The notes below the pieces were generated by a model that saw only the letters and a program-made list of their open reading frames with translations, was not told where the DNA came from and searched no databases. Source: Hordeum vulgare subsp. vulgare (Eukaryota; Streptophyta; Magnoliopsida; Poales; Poaceae). From it: 64,000 nt of DNA. Where the stretch lies: positions 338,065,948 to 338,129,947 of the forward strand of contig NC_058523.1 of assembly GCF_904849725.1 (NCBI RefSeq). Direction: 5' to 3'. The position numbers and the translations under genes were made by a program. The first letter of the stretch is position 1. Each line of letters opens with the position of its first letter. Positions 45,426-57,187 of this stretch are shown piece after piece.

Positions 45426-48400
45426 CGTCACACCCTATTTTTACCTCACTTCAGTTGTAGTTTTAAAATATGAGTTTATTAAAAAAATCAAAACAAATGT
45501 TGTGAGTGCCATGATTGTCATTGTGTGTATGAATGCTTGAATGAGTGGATTGAAAAACCATATTTGTATAGCACGATATTTTCAAAAGATTATTTTTCTT
45601 ATTTTGACTATCATTAAGACCTTGCTTTGGGTTTGCACTACAAGTCCCTCATGACATGGGAAAGCCTTTACCCAAAGATGGTAATATGGTTTTAGAACTA
45701 TTTTAACTTTCCAATATCATAAAGTAACTATTTTTCAAAATATGTTCCTATTTTAATTGCATGTCCATTTCTGAGGCCCGGAATGATATTTCTATATGAA
45801 AAATTACTTTGCTTCCTTAGAAAAACCTATGAAAAATTGGAAATACTGAGAGGACATATATTTTCCATACATAAGATTTTCAACCCCTATTTATATTCAA
45901 AATATTTGAGCAAACCCTTGAAAACCATCTCTGTCCGTTTTGACCTTTTGAAATATTTCCAAAGGAAATACTTCCAATTAATTCCTAGAAAATTCGTAAA
46001 ACCTTCCCAAGCTATATTTGGCGGCCACACCAAGTTTCACCTCATTCCAAGGTTGTTTGGACCACTAAATAATCATAAAACCCTCTTTGTCCAGAATGAA
46101 GTTGAAGCAACTATACATAGCAAAGTTTGTTGAAATGATTTGAAACTTTGCAAGAGTGCAAAACACCCCAAATGAGGAGTCTATGCCAAAAATGGGATTT
46201 GCAGGGGGAAATCTAGCCACATTCTCCTTGGAAGGGACATATCTGCCCATTTGGGGGTGCTTTCAAGTTTGCATTGCAAAACTTGCCCAATGAAGGTCAA
46301 ATTTGGTGGAGCATCCTATTTCTACACCAAAATTAATCATGTTAAATTTCATCATCAGTGGAGAAGTGTAGCTACCATAAAAACATGTCGAACACCTTCT
46401 GCCAGATTAGTAAAATAGCTCCTACCTCACTCCGCACCCATACACTTTCTTCCAAACTCATAGACCAAACAGCCAACACCACTCCCCAACTGCAGATGAG
46501 TGGCCCCTCCTTGAATCCAAGCAGAAGAGCAAAAATCCCCATTTTAGTTTCTGGTTCAAGTCTCGCATCACCTCTTTAATCACTTCCCTTGACCAGCAGG
46601 GAGTCTCTCGGCTCTCAAACGGCTAAGGATCTTCCAACCCAGCCCAAGGACACGCCAGACACGGCCAAGGCGCCCCAAAGCATGCCAGCATGCCGTGGCA
46701 TGCCAAAACTACACTCTGGGCACGCTACAGGGCGCACCTGAGGCAAGGGTGGCCAGCCCGGGCCGGTTCAAGCCTCCCCCCATTGCCCATTCGTGTCCCC
46801 GACAACCATTCTGCATCAGGGCAGCCTCAGGGCCCCCTCCTCCCTCGCTTTGTTGACCGGAGCAACGCATGCCCACGCGCGCCAGATTCGACCAGAAGAC
46901 TGCGGCCACACATGCACGCTCGTCCTCGCTCTCTCTCCCAATCAGTGAGTCACAGGGGTCCTAAACCACGTCCGCAATACCATGGTTTCGACCCCGAGCT
47001 CTCTCTGCCCCTCCTGCAAGCCATGGTGAAACCACCGGCGCTTCCCGCTCGGTGCACCGTCGAGGGCCTGTAAATAGGCCTCCCCCTCGCTCCAGCACCG
47101 TCATCCCACTCCTCCAGAGCCTAAATTGAACCCCTAGCCACTCCATTCGAGCACAGCCACATCCGGTGCTCGAGATCGACCGAAGCCCCGCTGCTTCGGA
47201 GCTCCGTCGATCTCGGGCTACAGGCCAGCTCCCACACGCCTTTCTCCTCCTCTGTGACCATAGTGAGCTCAGGAAGCTTCCCCCCCCCCACTTCTCTGAA
47301 CTAATTCGCGCCCGTAGCACCCATTGCATCCACGTCCCGAATCGGCTCCATCGCAGCCACCTCGCCATTGGTGAACCAAGGCCTCCCCGTCGTCCCTTCG
47401 ACCACCGGCAGGTAGGCGACGATGTGTTGGTTCCATTCCTCCCATGAGTAGGGCTCAAGGGCATTGGTATCACTGTCGGCGTGCCTCCCCTCCTCTCTTT
47501 CCACAGGTGGAAGACGACCCCGACAGGTGTGCCCCACCTATCGGTGGTTGTTCTCTCTCCCCTCTCTACTCTCAGCCGCTGACCACAGGGGCCCGCGCCT
47601 CGGGTTTGAACGTGACGGCACACGCGCCTGGGCTGGCTGGCTGGTTGGCCAGCTGGGCCGTCCCAAGCCACAGGCCGAGCCAGGCCTGGGCTAAATCCCC
47701 TTTTTCTTTTTGTGTTTAATCCTGTTCTAAAAGATTTTTTTAGGATTTTTTACTCAATATAATCTGATTATTTTTCCACCATAATTCTTCTAAAAATAAG
47801 TACAATTTAATAAAGCCATTGCACATATTTTTAGACAACCTTTTCGTATAGTAATAATTAAATAGGCTATTTTGAATACTTTAACTCCTGTTAAAAATAT
47901 TTTTAAAAATAGTCTTTTCACCAAAACCAGAGACAAATATTTTCAAAACAATAATGTACATTTATCAGAATAGGGAAACATTTTTAAAGTGAGTTTGTGC
48001 TCTGTTTTTGAGTGAGCTACTTATTATTTTAATACTTACCACGAAGATAGATACCACGTTTGACGAAGGAGTTGGACTCGAAGACCCTGAAGACCCTGGA
48101 TACTTAGCTGATCAAGGCAAGCAGCCCTTTGACCATGTTTTGAGAAAATATTATATTGCATGCTAGTAGAGAAATTAGTCCCATTGCATATGATCATGAG
48201 TATTCGGTAAATCATCGATGTGATGTTACCGATGGCTCCTCTGAAGCTCTTGCATTTGAGCATGATCCTACCACTATGAGGGTCACGCTAATATTATGTT
48301 CACAAGTAGAAGTAGAGCTAAGCATAGTAGTAGCATGAGCATGATGATGGCAAATAGCAACGGTTTATGAAAAACCCGTCGGGTGCCACTAATGCCCGAG

Positions 48401-49627
48401 GGTGATGATGAGTTAGCTGGCCACTTGTGAAGAAGTGGTGCACCGGGTATTTTTGGTGTGAGTGGTTTTGGAAATGGGATTAGATTTATCATGTGTCGAC
48501 CGTCCGAACCTTACATGTGCGACCACGTTACCCCTTTACGGGATGGGGCTTTGTTGATTACCTTGGTCGGTGCTAGCAAAGAAACACATTACTAGTGGTA
48601 GGAGTGATATGTGGTCGCTCTCGTGACGGGGTCATACCAGGTAGGTCAACTATGTCGTTTTTACGTGTTCCGGGCACACCGTTGGTCCCGCATATAAGGT
48701 ACTGTCCAGAGTCGGTGCTCGTAAGACGTACATCATGTGGGTTGGGTACCAATCGAGTGGAACTCTTTGTCTAGTATCGTCACGGGAAAGGCATTGATCG
48801 GGTACTTACCTCGGGTATGTTATATACCGCGAGTCGTGGATGAAACAGAATTTTCCTGAGTCTCACGGGTACAATGTACAATGTCTGCAGAGTGTAAAAC
48901 TATTCGAATAGCCATGTCCACGGTCAAGGATAGTTGGGTGGTGCTGCTTAAACTATGTCCAGTCGTTTCCGCATAAACCAAGTGTGAGTAAGTGTGTGTG
49001 TGTTCAAGTGATATCTGAGAAAGAGTTGATATGACCAAGTTTGGTGACTTGGCATATCGGGTGAACCGGAGTGTTCAGCCCTCAACAGATACGTTGATAT
49101 CTGTAACCTGTTCTTCTAAATGCCATCTAGCTTATGTTGCACATACATCCATGATCATGTTTATTTATAGTTAAGCTGATATCCACCAATACTGCATATT
49201 ACTTGTTATCATACATACAGCATGATCCATATCATGGGCTGTTTGCGAGTACATTCAAAGTACTCACTGGCTTGCCACTAGTTATGTTATTGACCAGACA
49301 TGGAAGGACCAGAGTTTGGAGAAGAATTCGTCGTCGGAGACAGAATTGCGAACTAGGACACTTCCGAGTCAAAATGTCTGTTGGTGTAGACTGATGGCAT
49401 GGGCACCCGCTTAGCCCGAAGCTTTCCGCTAGTAGATGTATCAGTGTGATTGGCCTTATAGGCTCTACCTATGTGAGCTTGACCTTGATGGTCATTTGAT
49501 GTATTATTCGGTATGTTGGATGTAAGACTCTTAATATTCAGTATTTGTGTGTTCGGTGAGCATTGATCTCTGGGATCACTGAGCACGTTCATTTGCTGAT
49601 CTCGACTCGTAAGTCGGGGTCCCCACT
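45426..49627 (+). mobile_element. Element H: solo LTR of Tekay-type Ty3 family (about 4.2 kb)
   Basis: Starts CGTCACACCC (TG changed to CG) and ends GTCGGGGTCCCCACT. The probable TSD is ACATT (45421-45425) and ATATT (49628-49632), one transition apart. Both sides are copia element F sequence near the gag N-terminus, so only a single LTR remains. It shares its 3' half with LTR I in the opposite orientation. It carries the palindromes CTATTCGAATAG (48900-48911) and GAGTAC-N7-GTACTC (49247-49265). A GC-rich block at about 46620-47700 is open in several frames but shows no recognisable protein. Solo LTRs usually arise by recombination between the two LTRs of one element. Confidence 0.78.
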
Positions 49628-49690
49628 ATATTCCCCATCATCAATAGGCACTCTTCAACTAAGATTCCCCAAACTAGGTACATCCATCAT
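49628..49690 (-). pseudogene. gag: N-terminus of element F gag, cut off by solo LTR H
   Basis: On the minus strand an ATG at 49690 or 49687, about 40 bases after the primer site, opens a frame (MDVPSLGNLS) with one TGA. It is in frame with the gag sequence at 45425 if H and one TSD copy are removed. It would be the first 20 or so codons of the copia gag. The start choice is tentative. Confidence 0.5.
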
Positions 49691-49728
49691 CCTTCAATGG
49701 TGATTAAACAAAGGTTATGGTGACCAAA

Positions 49729-49741
49729 GCTTTGATACCAA
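49729..49741 (-). other. Primer binding site of element F (tRNA-iMet type)
   Basis: On the minus strand TTGGTATCAAAGC, directly inside the 5' LTR. It differs at one base from the TGGTATCAGAGC site that most plant copia elements use to prime from initiator tRNA-Met. Confidence 0.85.
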
Positions 49742-49742
49742 C

Positions 49743-51251
49743 TGTGGGATCACTAGAAGGGATGTCTATAGGGGGGTGAATAGACGACTTGACAAATTAA
49801 AACCTAGTATTTTCCCAATTTTAATTGTTGGCAGATTTTTAGCATTTAGAACAAGCCAATGACACCCTACACATGTAAGTCTACGACTATAACAGCGGAA
49901 AGTAAAGACATGCACATGTAAAGTAAGGAGTAGAGTTTTGGAAGATCAAACCCAAAGAAGGACACGGTGATTTTTGGCGTGGTTCCAATATAGGTGGTGA
50001 TATTGTGCGTCCACGTTGATGGAGACTTCAACCCATGGAGGGTAACGGACACGAGAGTCCATGGAGGGCTTCACCCATGAAGGGTCCACGGAGAAGCAAC
50101 CTTGTCTATTCTATCACAGCTAATGTCCATGAAGGACTAGACTCACTCGGGGTAGATCTTCACGAAGTAGGTGATCTCCTTGCATGTACAAACTTCTTGG
50201 TTCAACTCCACAACACCAAGTAGGAGGCTCCCGAGGGACACCTATCAAATCTAGGAGACACCACTCTCCAAAAAGTAATAGATGTGGTAGTACGACAAAC
50301 TCCTTTCTCTTGTGATTCAAAAGATTGTCTCCTTAACACTGAATCACTCTCTCATAGATTTGGCTTGGGTAGAACAGATTGATCGGGTGGAAAGCAACTT
50401 GGGGAGGCAATAGATCAAGTTTCAAATGGATGGATTGGAATATCTTGATCTCAACACATGAGTAGGTGGCTCTCTCAGAAAAAATGGATATCGCAAGTGT
50501 ATGTGTGTTCTGAGTGCTTCCTCTATGAATGAGAGGTCGTCGATGGGTATATATAGGCATATCCGAAAATCCAAACGTTACAACATTATTGCCCAACTCG
50601 GTGAACCCAAAGCGAAACTTGATGGCACCGACTAGTGCAAAATGTGGAAACTTTTTTATTCTCGGTGAGACCGATATAGAAATCTCGATGGTACTGACAT
50701 GTGTGACCTAGGGCAGTTCCCAAATTCCGGTGACACCGATTCCAAAACTTGGAAATTCTGATTCTTGAAAATCACACACTTGAAAGTTGTTCACTGATTT
50801 CGGTGGCATCGAGACCTTAGGGTTTGGCATAGGTTCTGTCTCGTGGAAAATCGATATGGCCGAATGGTTAATTTTGGTGGCACCGATTTTGGATATTTAG
50901 GCTTTGGACAGAGAATTTTGTGGGATATTGGATGAGTATTTTTGGTGGCTACCTCTAAGCACTTGAGCAACCAGATCATCATAGATACCTCATCCCCTTT
51001 TAATAGTTTGGCTTTCCTATGGACTCAAGTGTGATTTCTCACATAAAGTAAAATGCAGAGTCTTGAAGCTTGAAGCTTGGCCAATCCTATTCCTTCCTAT
51101 TTTTCATATTCTTGGGGAATTCTCCTCACAATCCTATGCCAACACTCTCTATGGACTATATCTGAAATATACTAGTTAAAAGTATTAGTCCAAGAGACAA
51201 TATATGTTGTCATGGATTATCAAAACCACCGAGGGAGCATATGTGCTTTCA
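49743..51251 (-). repeat. 5' LTR of element F
   Basis: 1509 bp. On the minus strand it starts TGAAAGCACATATGC and ends ...TAGTGATCCCACA. It is the direct repeat of the split 3' LTR (27283-28511 plus 38619-38918). Palindromes of the form CGGTGnnACCG lie near 50596, 50662, 50727, 50799 and 50873. Such clustered palindromes are a Sirevirus LTR trait. Confidence 0.9.
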
Positions 51252-51587
51252 AATGGAGGAGTCATTTAAACTCTCCACCATCATGTCACACCCGGTTTGG
51301 GGCCGCTCTGTTGCACACGGCTCCTGGTGCGGCATTGCAGTTTCTCCTCTTGGAGAAGCTAGTGTAGATGATTCTGGAGGCTTAGAGGTCTCCGGAATTG
51401 TCTTCGGAGGGAGCTCAGGTTATCTGGGCTCTCCCTCTTTGCTTACAAAAAGGGATTCATCCTCCTTGTCTTCGGCGGCCGAGGTGCTAGCCTCGGCCAT
51501 GATATCATCACCCATGTCCCTAGTATCCGGCTCCGAAGGGGCCCTTCGGGATACCATCTCCCCGATCTCCTCAACTGTCGGGGGAGG
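51252..51587 (-). pseudogene. Element E aORF, central acidic part (continues from 27282)
   Basis: A minus-strand frame between the F insertion and the I insertion. It reads acidic, Pro/Ser-rich sequence (EEIGEMVSRRAPSEPD, DDIMAEASTSAAEDKEDE), which is typical of the middle of Tat-lineage aORF proteins. It contains one TAA near 51420. Its last codons are in frame with 27282 once F and one 5-bp TSD copy are removed, which proves F landed in this aORF. The N-terminal domain lies beyond element I, outside the window. Confidence 0.75.
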
Positions 51588-53704
51588 TGTGGGGACCCCG
51601 ACTTACGAGTCGAGATCGCCGAATGAACGTGCTAAGTGATCCCAGAGATCAATGCTCAGCGAACACATAGAAAATGAATAACAAGAGTCTTACATCCACA
51701 CATCCCGTTTGATACAATAAATGACCATTGTGGTCAAGTCTTACATATAGAGGGCCTTGAGGGCCAACACAGAAAACTTGACCAATAGCGGAAATATTGG
51801 TCGAAAGTGTGAACCCATGCCATCAGCCTTAACCTAGAGGCATTCTGGCTGGGAAGCGACCTAGCTCGCAAGAACGTCACCGGTTTCTCTTCCCCATATC
51901 ATGATCTCCCATACATGGTCCATGAAATAACCAGTCGCAAGCCAATGAGTACTTTGAATGTACTCTCAAACAGCCCATGATGTGGATAATGCAGTTGGTA
52001 CGATAATAAGGGATATGCAGCATTGGTGGAAGACAAGCTTGAAGGTAAATAAACATGATCATAGACGAGTATGGATATCCATCCTAAGCTAGATGGTATT
52101 CAGAAGAACAGGTTACGGATATCAACATATCTGTTATGTGTTGCACCTCGGGTTCACCCAATATGCCAAGTCACCAAACTTGGACATATCAACTCTTTCC
52201 AACATATCACTTTGAACACACACACACACACACTTGGTTTATGCGGAAACGACTAGACATAGTTCAAGCAGGATTACCCAACTATCCTTGACCGTGGACA
52301 CGGCTATTCGAATAGGTTTACACTCTGCAGAGGATGTACGCTGTACCCACGAGGTCCAGGAAACTTTGGTGTCATCCACGACTCGCGGTATATAACATAC
52401 CCAAGGTAAGTACCCAATCAATGCCTTTCCCCTGACGATACTAGACAAAGAGGTCCACTCGATTGGTACCCAGCCCACATGATGTACATATTACGAGCAT
52501 CGGCTCTGGACAGTATCATCCATGCGGGAATAAAGGTGTGCCCGGAACATGTAAAAACGGCATAGTCACCCCCACCTGGCACGACCCCGTCACGAGAGTG
52601 ACCACACATCACTCCCGCCACTAGTAATGTGGCTCTTTGCTAGCACCGACCAGAGTAATCAACAAAGCCCCGTCCCATAAAGGGGTAACGTGGTCGCACA
52701 TGTAAGCTTGGGACGGTCCACACATCATAAATCTAATCCCATTTTCGAAACCAAACACACTAAAATACACCTGGTGCACCACTTCTCCACAAGTGGTCAC
52801 CTAACTCATCATCACCCTCGGGCATTAGTGGCACCCGACAAGGTTTTCATAAACCTTTGATATTTACCATCATCGTGCTCATGCTTCTAATATGCTTATC
52901 TCTACTTGTCAACATTATATTAGCGTGATTCTCATAGGTGGTAAGACCATGCTCAAAATGCAAGTGCTCCGGAGGAGCCATCGGAAACATCATATCGATG
53001 ATTTACCGAATATTCATGATCATATGCAATGAAAATATTTGCTCTACTAGCATGCAATATAACACATGCTCAAACATGGTCAAAGGGTTTCTTGCCTTTG
53101 CTCTCATAAGTTCTCGGGGTCTTCGAGGTCTTCCGGTCCAACTCCGAGTACTCTGTCTACTCCGTCAACTAACGTCGGAAATAACACAGTAAGCCATACA
53201 ACAAGCACAAACAAAAGTGCTATATAAATAGGAGTTTTATTTTTCTTGGACCTCTTTGGTCATAAGAAAAATACCTGAAGCTTGCTATAGGAGATGAAAG
53301 GATGAATAGGTCGTCCTTAATGAAGCCCACAGAAAATATTCTGCTAAAAATGAGTGGACGCAACAGGAATTTGTTTAGGAAGTTGTTTCACTGGATTTGG
53401 AGTTGGGGTGAATATCCTATGGATTTTCTAGTATGGGATAAATAGCAACATGAAGCTATTTAAATAATGCAACAGAATTATGCCTAATAAAAATGTTGAC
53501 CAAAGATTCAAAAATAGGGCAAGTTATAAGAAGGTTGTGGAAATTGGAATCACTCCATTTGGAGTTGATTTGAATGTTGTAGGAATTTTGAAAGGTGCGT
53601 CTAGGAGTATTTAAATCTGCATCTGAATAATAATGCAACAGAAAAGTTGCTTGCAAAAATGTGCAAAGCACATCTTTGGATAGTCCTTTATTTTTGGGAC
53701 CTAC
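51588..53704 (-). repeat. 3' LTR of element I, distal part
   Basis: Aligns in reverse with about 48000-49627 of LTR H. It carries GAGTAC-N7-GTACTC at 51947-51965 and CTATTCGAATAG at 52304-52315. A (CA)n run lies near 52218-52232. CCTAC at 53700-53704 is one copy of the TSD of element B. Confidence 0.82.
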
Positions 53705-54629
53705 TGTCGGTGAAGGATCGAGACCTATGGGGGCCTCAACGGTCCCCTTTTTGCTAGTTTGGCGGGGTGAGAAGTCACGGCAAGAGCAGAACCAACAGTC
53801 AGGGCCCGGCAAGATCTTTTTACCCAGGTTCGGGCAGCGTGGTGCGTAAAACCCTACTCATGCATGCATTTAGTTATTCATTTTGGGTTACTGTAGATCT
53901 GTCCCTTTTTACACCCTTTCGATTTGCCCAAAAGCCAAAAGCCCCTACTACTGAGCCTCGGGCCTCCTTTGATAGGCAAAGGGGTCACCACAGTGGCTCA
54001 GTGGGTGAACGGTGGGTGAATGGGTGAAACAGCACCGACCGACACTTACACTATTACAGCCTTATCAGAGGTGCAATAAATGCTTCGACAGACTTCCCTG
54101 GCTTCGTTAGGGGGGTTGGACACGTACCCACATGTGGCAACTCCGGGGAGTTGCGTTGGCATGCGGGCGGATGCATGGCACATGCATTGTCGGTGGCGTG
54201 CTCGTCGGTGGAGGCATTCGCAGGTCGCGAGGGTGCCCTGGGCCTGCGCCTCTCCTCGGGCCTTTCTCTTTCTTCCCGGCAGGGTCACCTTGCCGGGGCT
54301 CTTCCTGTTCCTCTCGGCAGGGAGGTGATGGCCTGCCGAGGCCTTGTCAGCCTTCCCGGCAAGGGTGGCTTGCCGGGGCTCAGTCTTTCTTCCTCGGTGG
54401 GAGGGCCTCGCCGTGGCATTGTCTATCTCCCCGGCAGGGAACTCCTGCCGAGGTCACTTCTTCCTTCCCAACAAACGAGTGTTGCCGGGGCTTGCAATCT
54501 GCACTTGGTGGTTTCTGAGTCTCGATTTCGCCCTAAGCCCCAGCGACGCGCCTTGCCACTGCGGAGGGGCTGCCGGTGTCCACGCACAAGTCTGGGGCGC
54601 TGGAGACCCCAGTCTTTAGTGCACCGACA
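53705..54629 (-). repeat. 3' LTR of element B
   Basis: Direct repeat of 57188-58110, ending TGTCGGTGAAGG on the forward strand. Hairpin-type GCCGGGAAG/CTTGCCGG repeats lie at 54270-54500. The TATA position reads TATCAAAGG, probably inactive. Confidence 0.9.
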
Positions 54630-55145
54630 GGAGCCCCCGGGCCTGGGCCACACACGCATGCCAGGTGTTGTTGGGCCAGGCCCAAAGCGGTGCGTGGACT
54701 CGAGGGCACCGAGCTTATCGGAATCGAGTCGTTATAGGCTTGCTTTCCCCACATCGCGCATTGAACGCGCGAAGTGGGAGGGTGCGCGACATGCGCACGA
54801 TGGCCTCTTTACCCCCTGAGAACGCGTCTGCCACGTGTAGGACATGCGCAACGGCGGTCGGGCAAGTGGCGATCGTGGCCTTAAAAGTCGCAGGCGCGGA
54901 TGGGCCTGCCCCTGCATGCATTGGTGCAGCTCAGTGGTTCCTTGTTCCGCTTGTGACTGAAGGGCTATTAGCCGAGAGGGGCAGTGGCTTCTGGAGCGAG
55001 GAGGGTGGGTCTCCGAGCTTTGCCCTATAAATTAGGGTGTTATGCGGAGGTTTTGCCCATCCATCTCACTCTTGAAGCCTTCAACGTCTATCGCCTTGCC
55101 TTCTCTTGTTTCCTTCAGGCTTGCCGATGGCGCCCGCCCCTAACC
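54630..55145 (+). other. Leader upstream of the antisense ORF of element B
   Basis: G/C-rich, with no supported coding sequence. TATAAATTAGGG at about 55025-55036 could be a TATA box for the forward-reading ORF that starts at 55146. A short ATG at 55127 gives only eight codons before a stop. Confidence 0.4.
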
Positions 55146-55823
55146 ATGGTTAGGGGACGGGGCCGGACTTCGTCGGCCGCCAGGGCAGCAAGGGGATCCC
55201 GTTCGGATCATGTCACAGCTTCAAGGGCCACAGCTAGTGGCAGCCCCGTCGACCATGATGGGACAGGCTCGAGGGGCCGAGGACGTCGGGGTCGTGGCCG
55301 AGGGAGGCGGAGTACTACTCCAGCGTCTCCGCCTTCTCTGAGGCTCGCTCCGGTGGGAACTCACGTTAAAAGGACCCCATTGGAGTTCCTTGTCCAATTG
55401 CAAGGGTGCATCAAGACCCGGCTACACCTCCCCAACGCCTGTTCCAAGGCGATGGAGGAAGAGAAGCCCCCGATGCTATAGCTATGGGTACACGGGTGCG
55501 GCAATGGTGTCGTACCGGTGGCCGTAGAGCATCCGGGGCCTCGGCTCCTGTTCCTCGGCTATGGGTGGAAGAGCTTTGCTCGTGCCCACAATCTTTGCGA
55601 TGGCCACGTTCTTCGCTTCAAAATGATGGCGGACAACCTTCTCTCCATCAAGCTGTATGGGAGCTCAGGTGCGTGTCTCGGCTGCTGCGGAGAAAACTCA
55701 AGCAGGACTGACAGCCTTTCCTCGTCTGGGGGTGAAGAGGAAAGGTCGAACGGCAGCGACAGCGGGGATGGGTCAGATCCTCGGCGGGTTAAGCCCGTGT
55801 ATGAGGATCTGACCTCGAATTGA
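55146..55823 (+). pseudogene. Antisense ORF of element B with RG-rich N-terminus, B3-like DNA-binding domain and acidic tail
   Basis: One frame from ATG 55146 to TGA 55821-55823, broken only by TAG at 55479-55481. The N-terminus (about residues 1-70) is Arg/Gly-rich (GSRGRGRRGRGRGRR), like AT-hook or RGG segments. The next part, LEFLVQLQG...RLHLPNACSKAM, then VVPVAVEHPGPRLLFLGYGW, KSFARAHNLCDGHVLRFKMM and LLSIKLYGSSG, follows the plant B3 fold pattern. It has the W-x2-F-x3-H-x-L-x2-G-x2-L-x-F core and a hydrophobic last strand. A Ser/Glu/Asp-rich tail follows (SSSGGEEERSNGSDSGDG). It sits where Tat-lineage elements carry their aORF, in antisense to B. It would be a nuclear DNA-binding protein; function is inferred only. 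The identification as B3 is by eye. Confidence 0.68.
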
Positions 55824-56759
55824 CCGCCAAACGCACCATCACAGTCAGCTCGCGGCCCACCTCCTCCTAAGCCGAGGTCTGCGCGCCGGAAGAACCGACG
55901 CTGCCTCGTATTCTCGGCAGCTTCTGGAGTTTGGCTCCGCCTTCCCTCTTGGCCCCGTTCTCCTCTATGCAATGCTGGTCCAGGAGGAACCACCCTAGGT
56001 CACGCAGCGGGCCCTACCGCTCTTTTTTGTCTTCTTGAACTTCACTCCCGTTGCATAGGTCGTTCCTCGTCAAAAGACAGAGTCTTTACGTTAGGACAAC
56101 AACGCTTTGTAAGTGGTATCAAATGTATCCAGACAGATGAATGAATAGTTGCATCCTTTATTCGACTCTCATTTTGTATGATTATACCCTTGCACTTTCC
56201 AGAAGCTCGCCGGCTTGACTTATCCTGTCGCGAGCCCTTAGAGGAGCGTATCCTTAGAAAACTCAACAGAGAAGGTCGTCACTGGCAAGACTCCTTGCCG
56301 CACTCATTGCAACCATTTAAATCGTCGAGCACAGCTTGAGGCGAAATAAGGTGCCATATAGCCGTCCGAAACGTTGAGCGAGTTCGAAACGAGATAAGGG
56401 TGCTATGTGGCCGCTCAAGTCGTTGAACAGGCTCGAAATGGAGTCGGAGTGCACTGATCCTAGCAACGTCCATCTACGCGCGGGGTTCTCATACAAAACT
56501 CGATACTTCAAAAGGATACAACTAGTCTTCCAAGAGTCTGGTAAGGAGTTTAATTATGTACTTATCTCGCGCATCGCGGCATTCCTAGCCGCAACGTCTG
56601 AAGGTGCTGCCATGGAGGGGTATCCATACCCCCGCCAAGCTGACGTTGCCTCCAGCGGCCTTCTTGCCGACGAGGTTTTCGCCGGTGACATTTGGCCACT
56701 CTGGAGGAAAGAGGCACGCTAGGGCGTAACGCTTTCTTATCTCCTTTGCAAGAGTTTTG
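55824..56759 (+). other. Internal region of element B downstream of the B3-like ORF
   Basis: The frame continues past the TGA at 55821 with a basic stretch (KPRSARRKNRRC), so the protein may once have been longer. A forward frame at 56405-56722 and reverse frames at 56042-56511 show nothing I recognise. Confidence 0.4.
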
Positions 56760-57071
56760 CTAGCGGAGCCCCCGAGCGCATCTTTCTGGCGTCACAGCAC
56801 TCGAAGGAGAAATGCGAGCTGGAGGGCGCGTGAAGGGGCGGTTCAGGGCCTCGGACGCGTCCTCGACGACCATGCAGCACTCCGGAGAAGCATCGGAGGC
56901 CTGGCCGAAGCCCCCTGTCACGCCCTCGATAGCAACGCGGCGTTCCAAGGATGTGTGTCGATCGGGCGATGCCGAGCTCGGGGCTTCCGCTCCTTCCACC
57001 CACGCTCGCATAGCACCTATGGAGGCGCTATGAGTTCTTGTGCGGGCAGAGCAGCCACTTCTTCCTCCCAC
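56760..57071 (-). pseudogene. Possible gag N-terminal remnant of element B
   Basis: A minus-strand frame of 103 codons, about 100 bases after the primer site of B, where gag should begin. It is Ala/Ser/Arg-rich, with no capsid or zinc-knuckle motif visible. Assignment as a gag remnant rests on position only. The complementary strand is open too, so it could be a chance frame in GC-rich DNA. Confidence 0.3.
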
Positions 57072-57166
57072 TCAGGGAAGATGCAGCGGCGAACTGGGAT
57101 CCGTGGAGCCGACGAGCGGCTCGTCGGATCGGGGTGGCGCTGACGTCGGCCTGCTTCCGACGATCA

Positions 57167-57184
57167 CCCTACCTGGCGCACCAA
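57167..57184 (-). other. Primer binding site of element B
   Basis: On the minus strand TTGGTGCGCCAGGTAGGG, three bases inside the 5' LTR. TTGGCGCGCCAGGTAGGGG-type sites, probably tRNA-Arg, occur in RIRE2/Tat-lineage elements to my knowledge. I give the tRNA identity with low certainty. Confidence 0.6.
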
Positions 57185-57187
57185 AGA

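Larger units (their letters stand above)
27283..51251 (-). mobile_element. Element F: Sirevirus-type Ty1/copia retrotransposon with three insertions
   Basis: Minus-strand copia element. LTRs begin TGAAA(G/A)CA and end (A)CA, about 1.5 kb each. The 5' LTR is 49743-51251. The 3' LTR is 38918-38614 plus 28511-27283, split by element G. A tRNA-iMet-type primer site, gag-pol with RT after integrase (copia order), many AAAGGGGGAG tracts and CGGTGnnACCG palindromes in the LTRs point to the Sirevirus lineage. The TSD is GATGG (27278-27282) and AATGG (51252-51256), one transition apart. The host aORF frame of E resumes across it. Insertions G, K and H interrupt it. Confidence 0.88.

Noticed and set aside
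46961..47671. 236-codon minus-strand frame in solo LTR H
   Set aside because: It lies in the GC-rich block of an LTR. Frames are open on both strands, there are no domain motifs, and it is not shared as a protein with the other two LTRs.
52210..52235. (CA)n microsatellite
   Set aside because: Short and within the LTR of element I. The matching part of LTR H has a short GT run, so it is part of the LTR and not a separate feature of interest.
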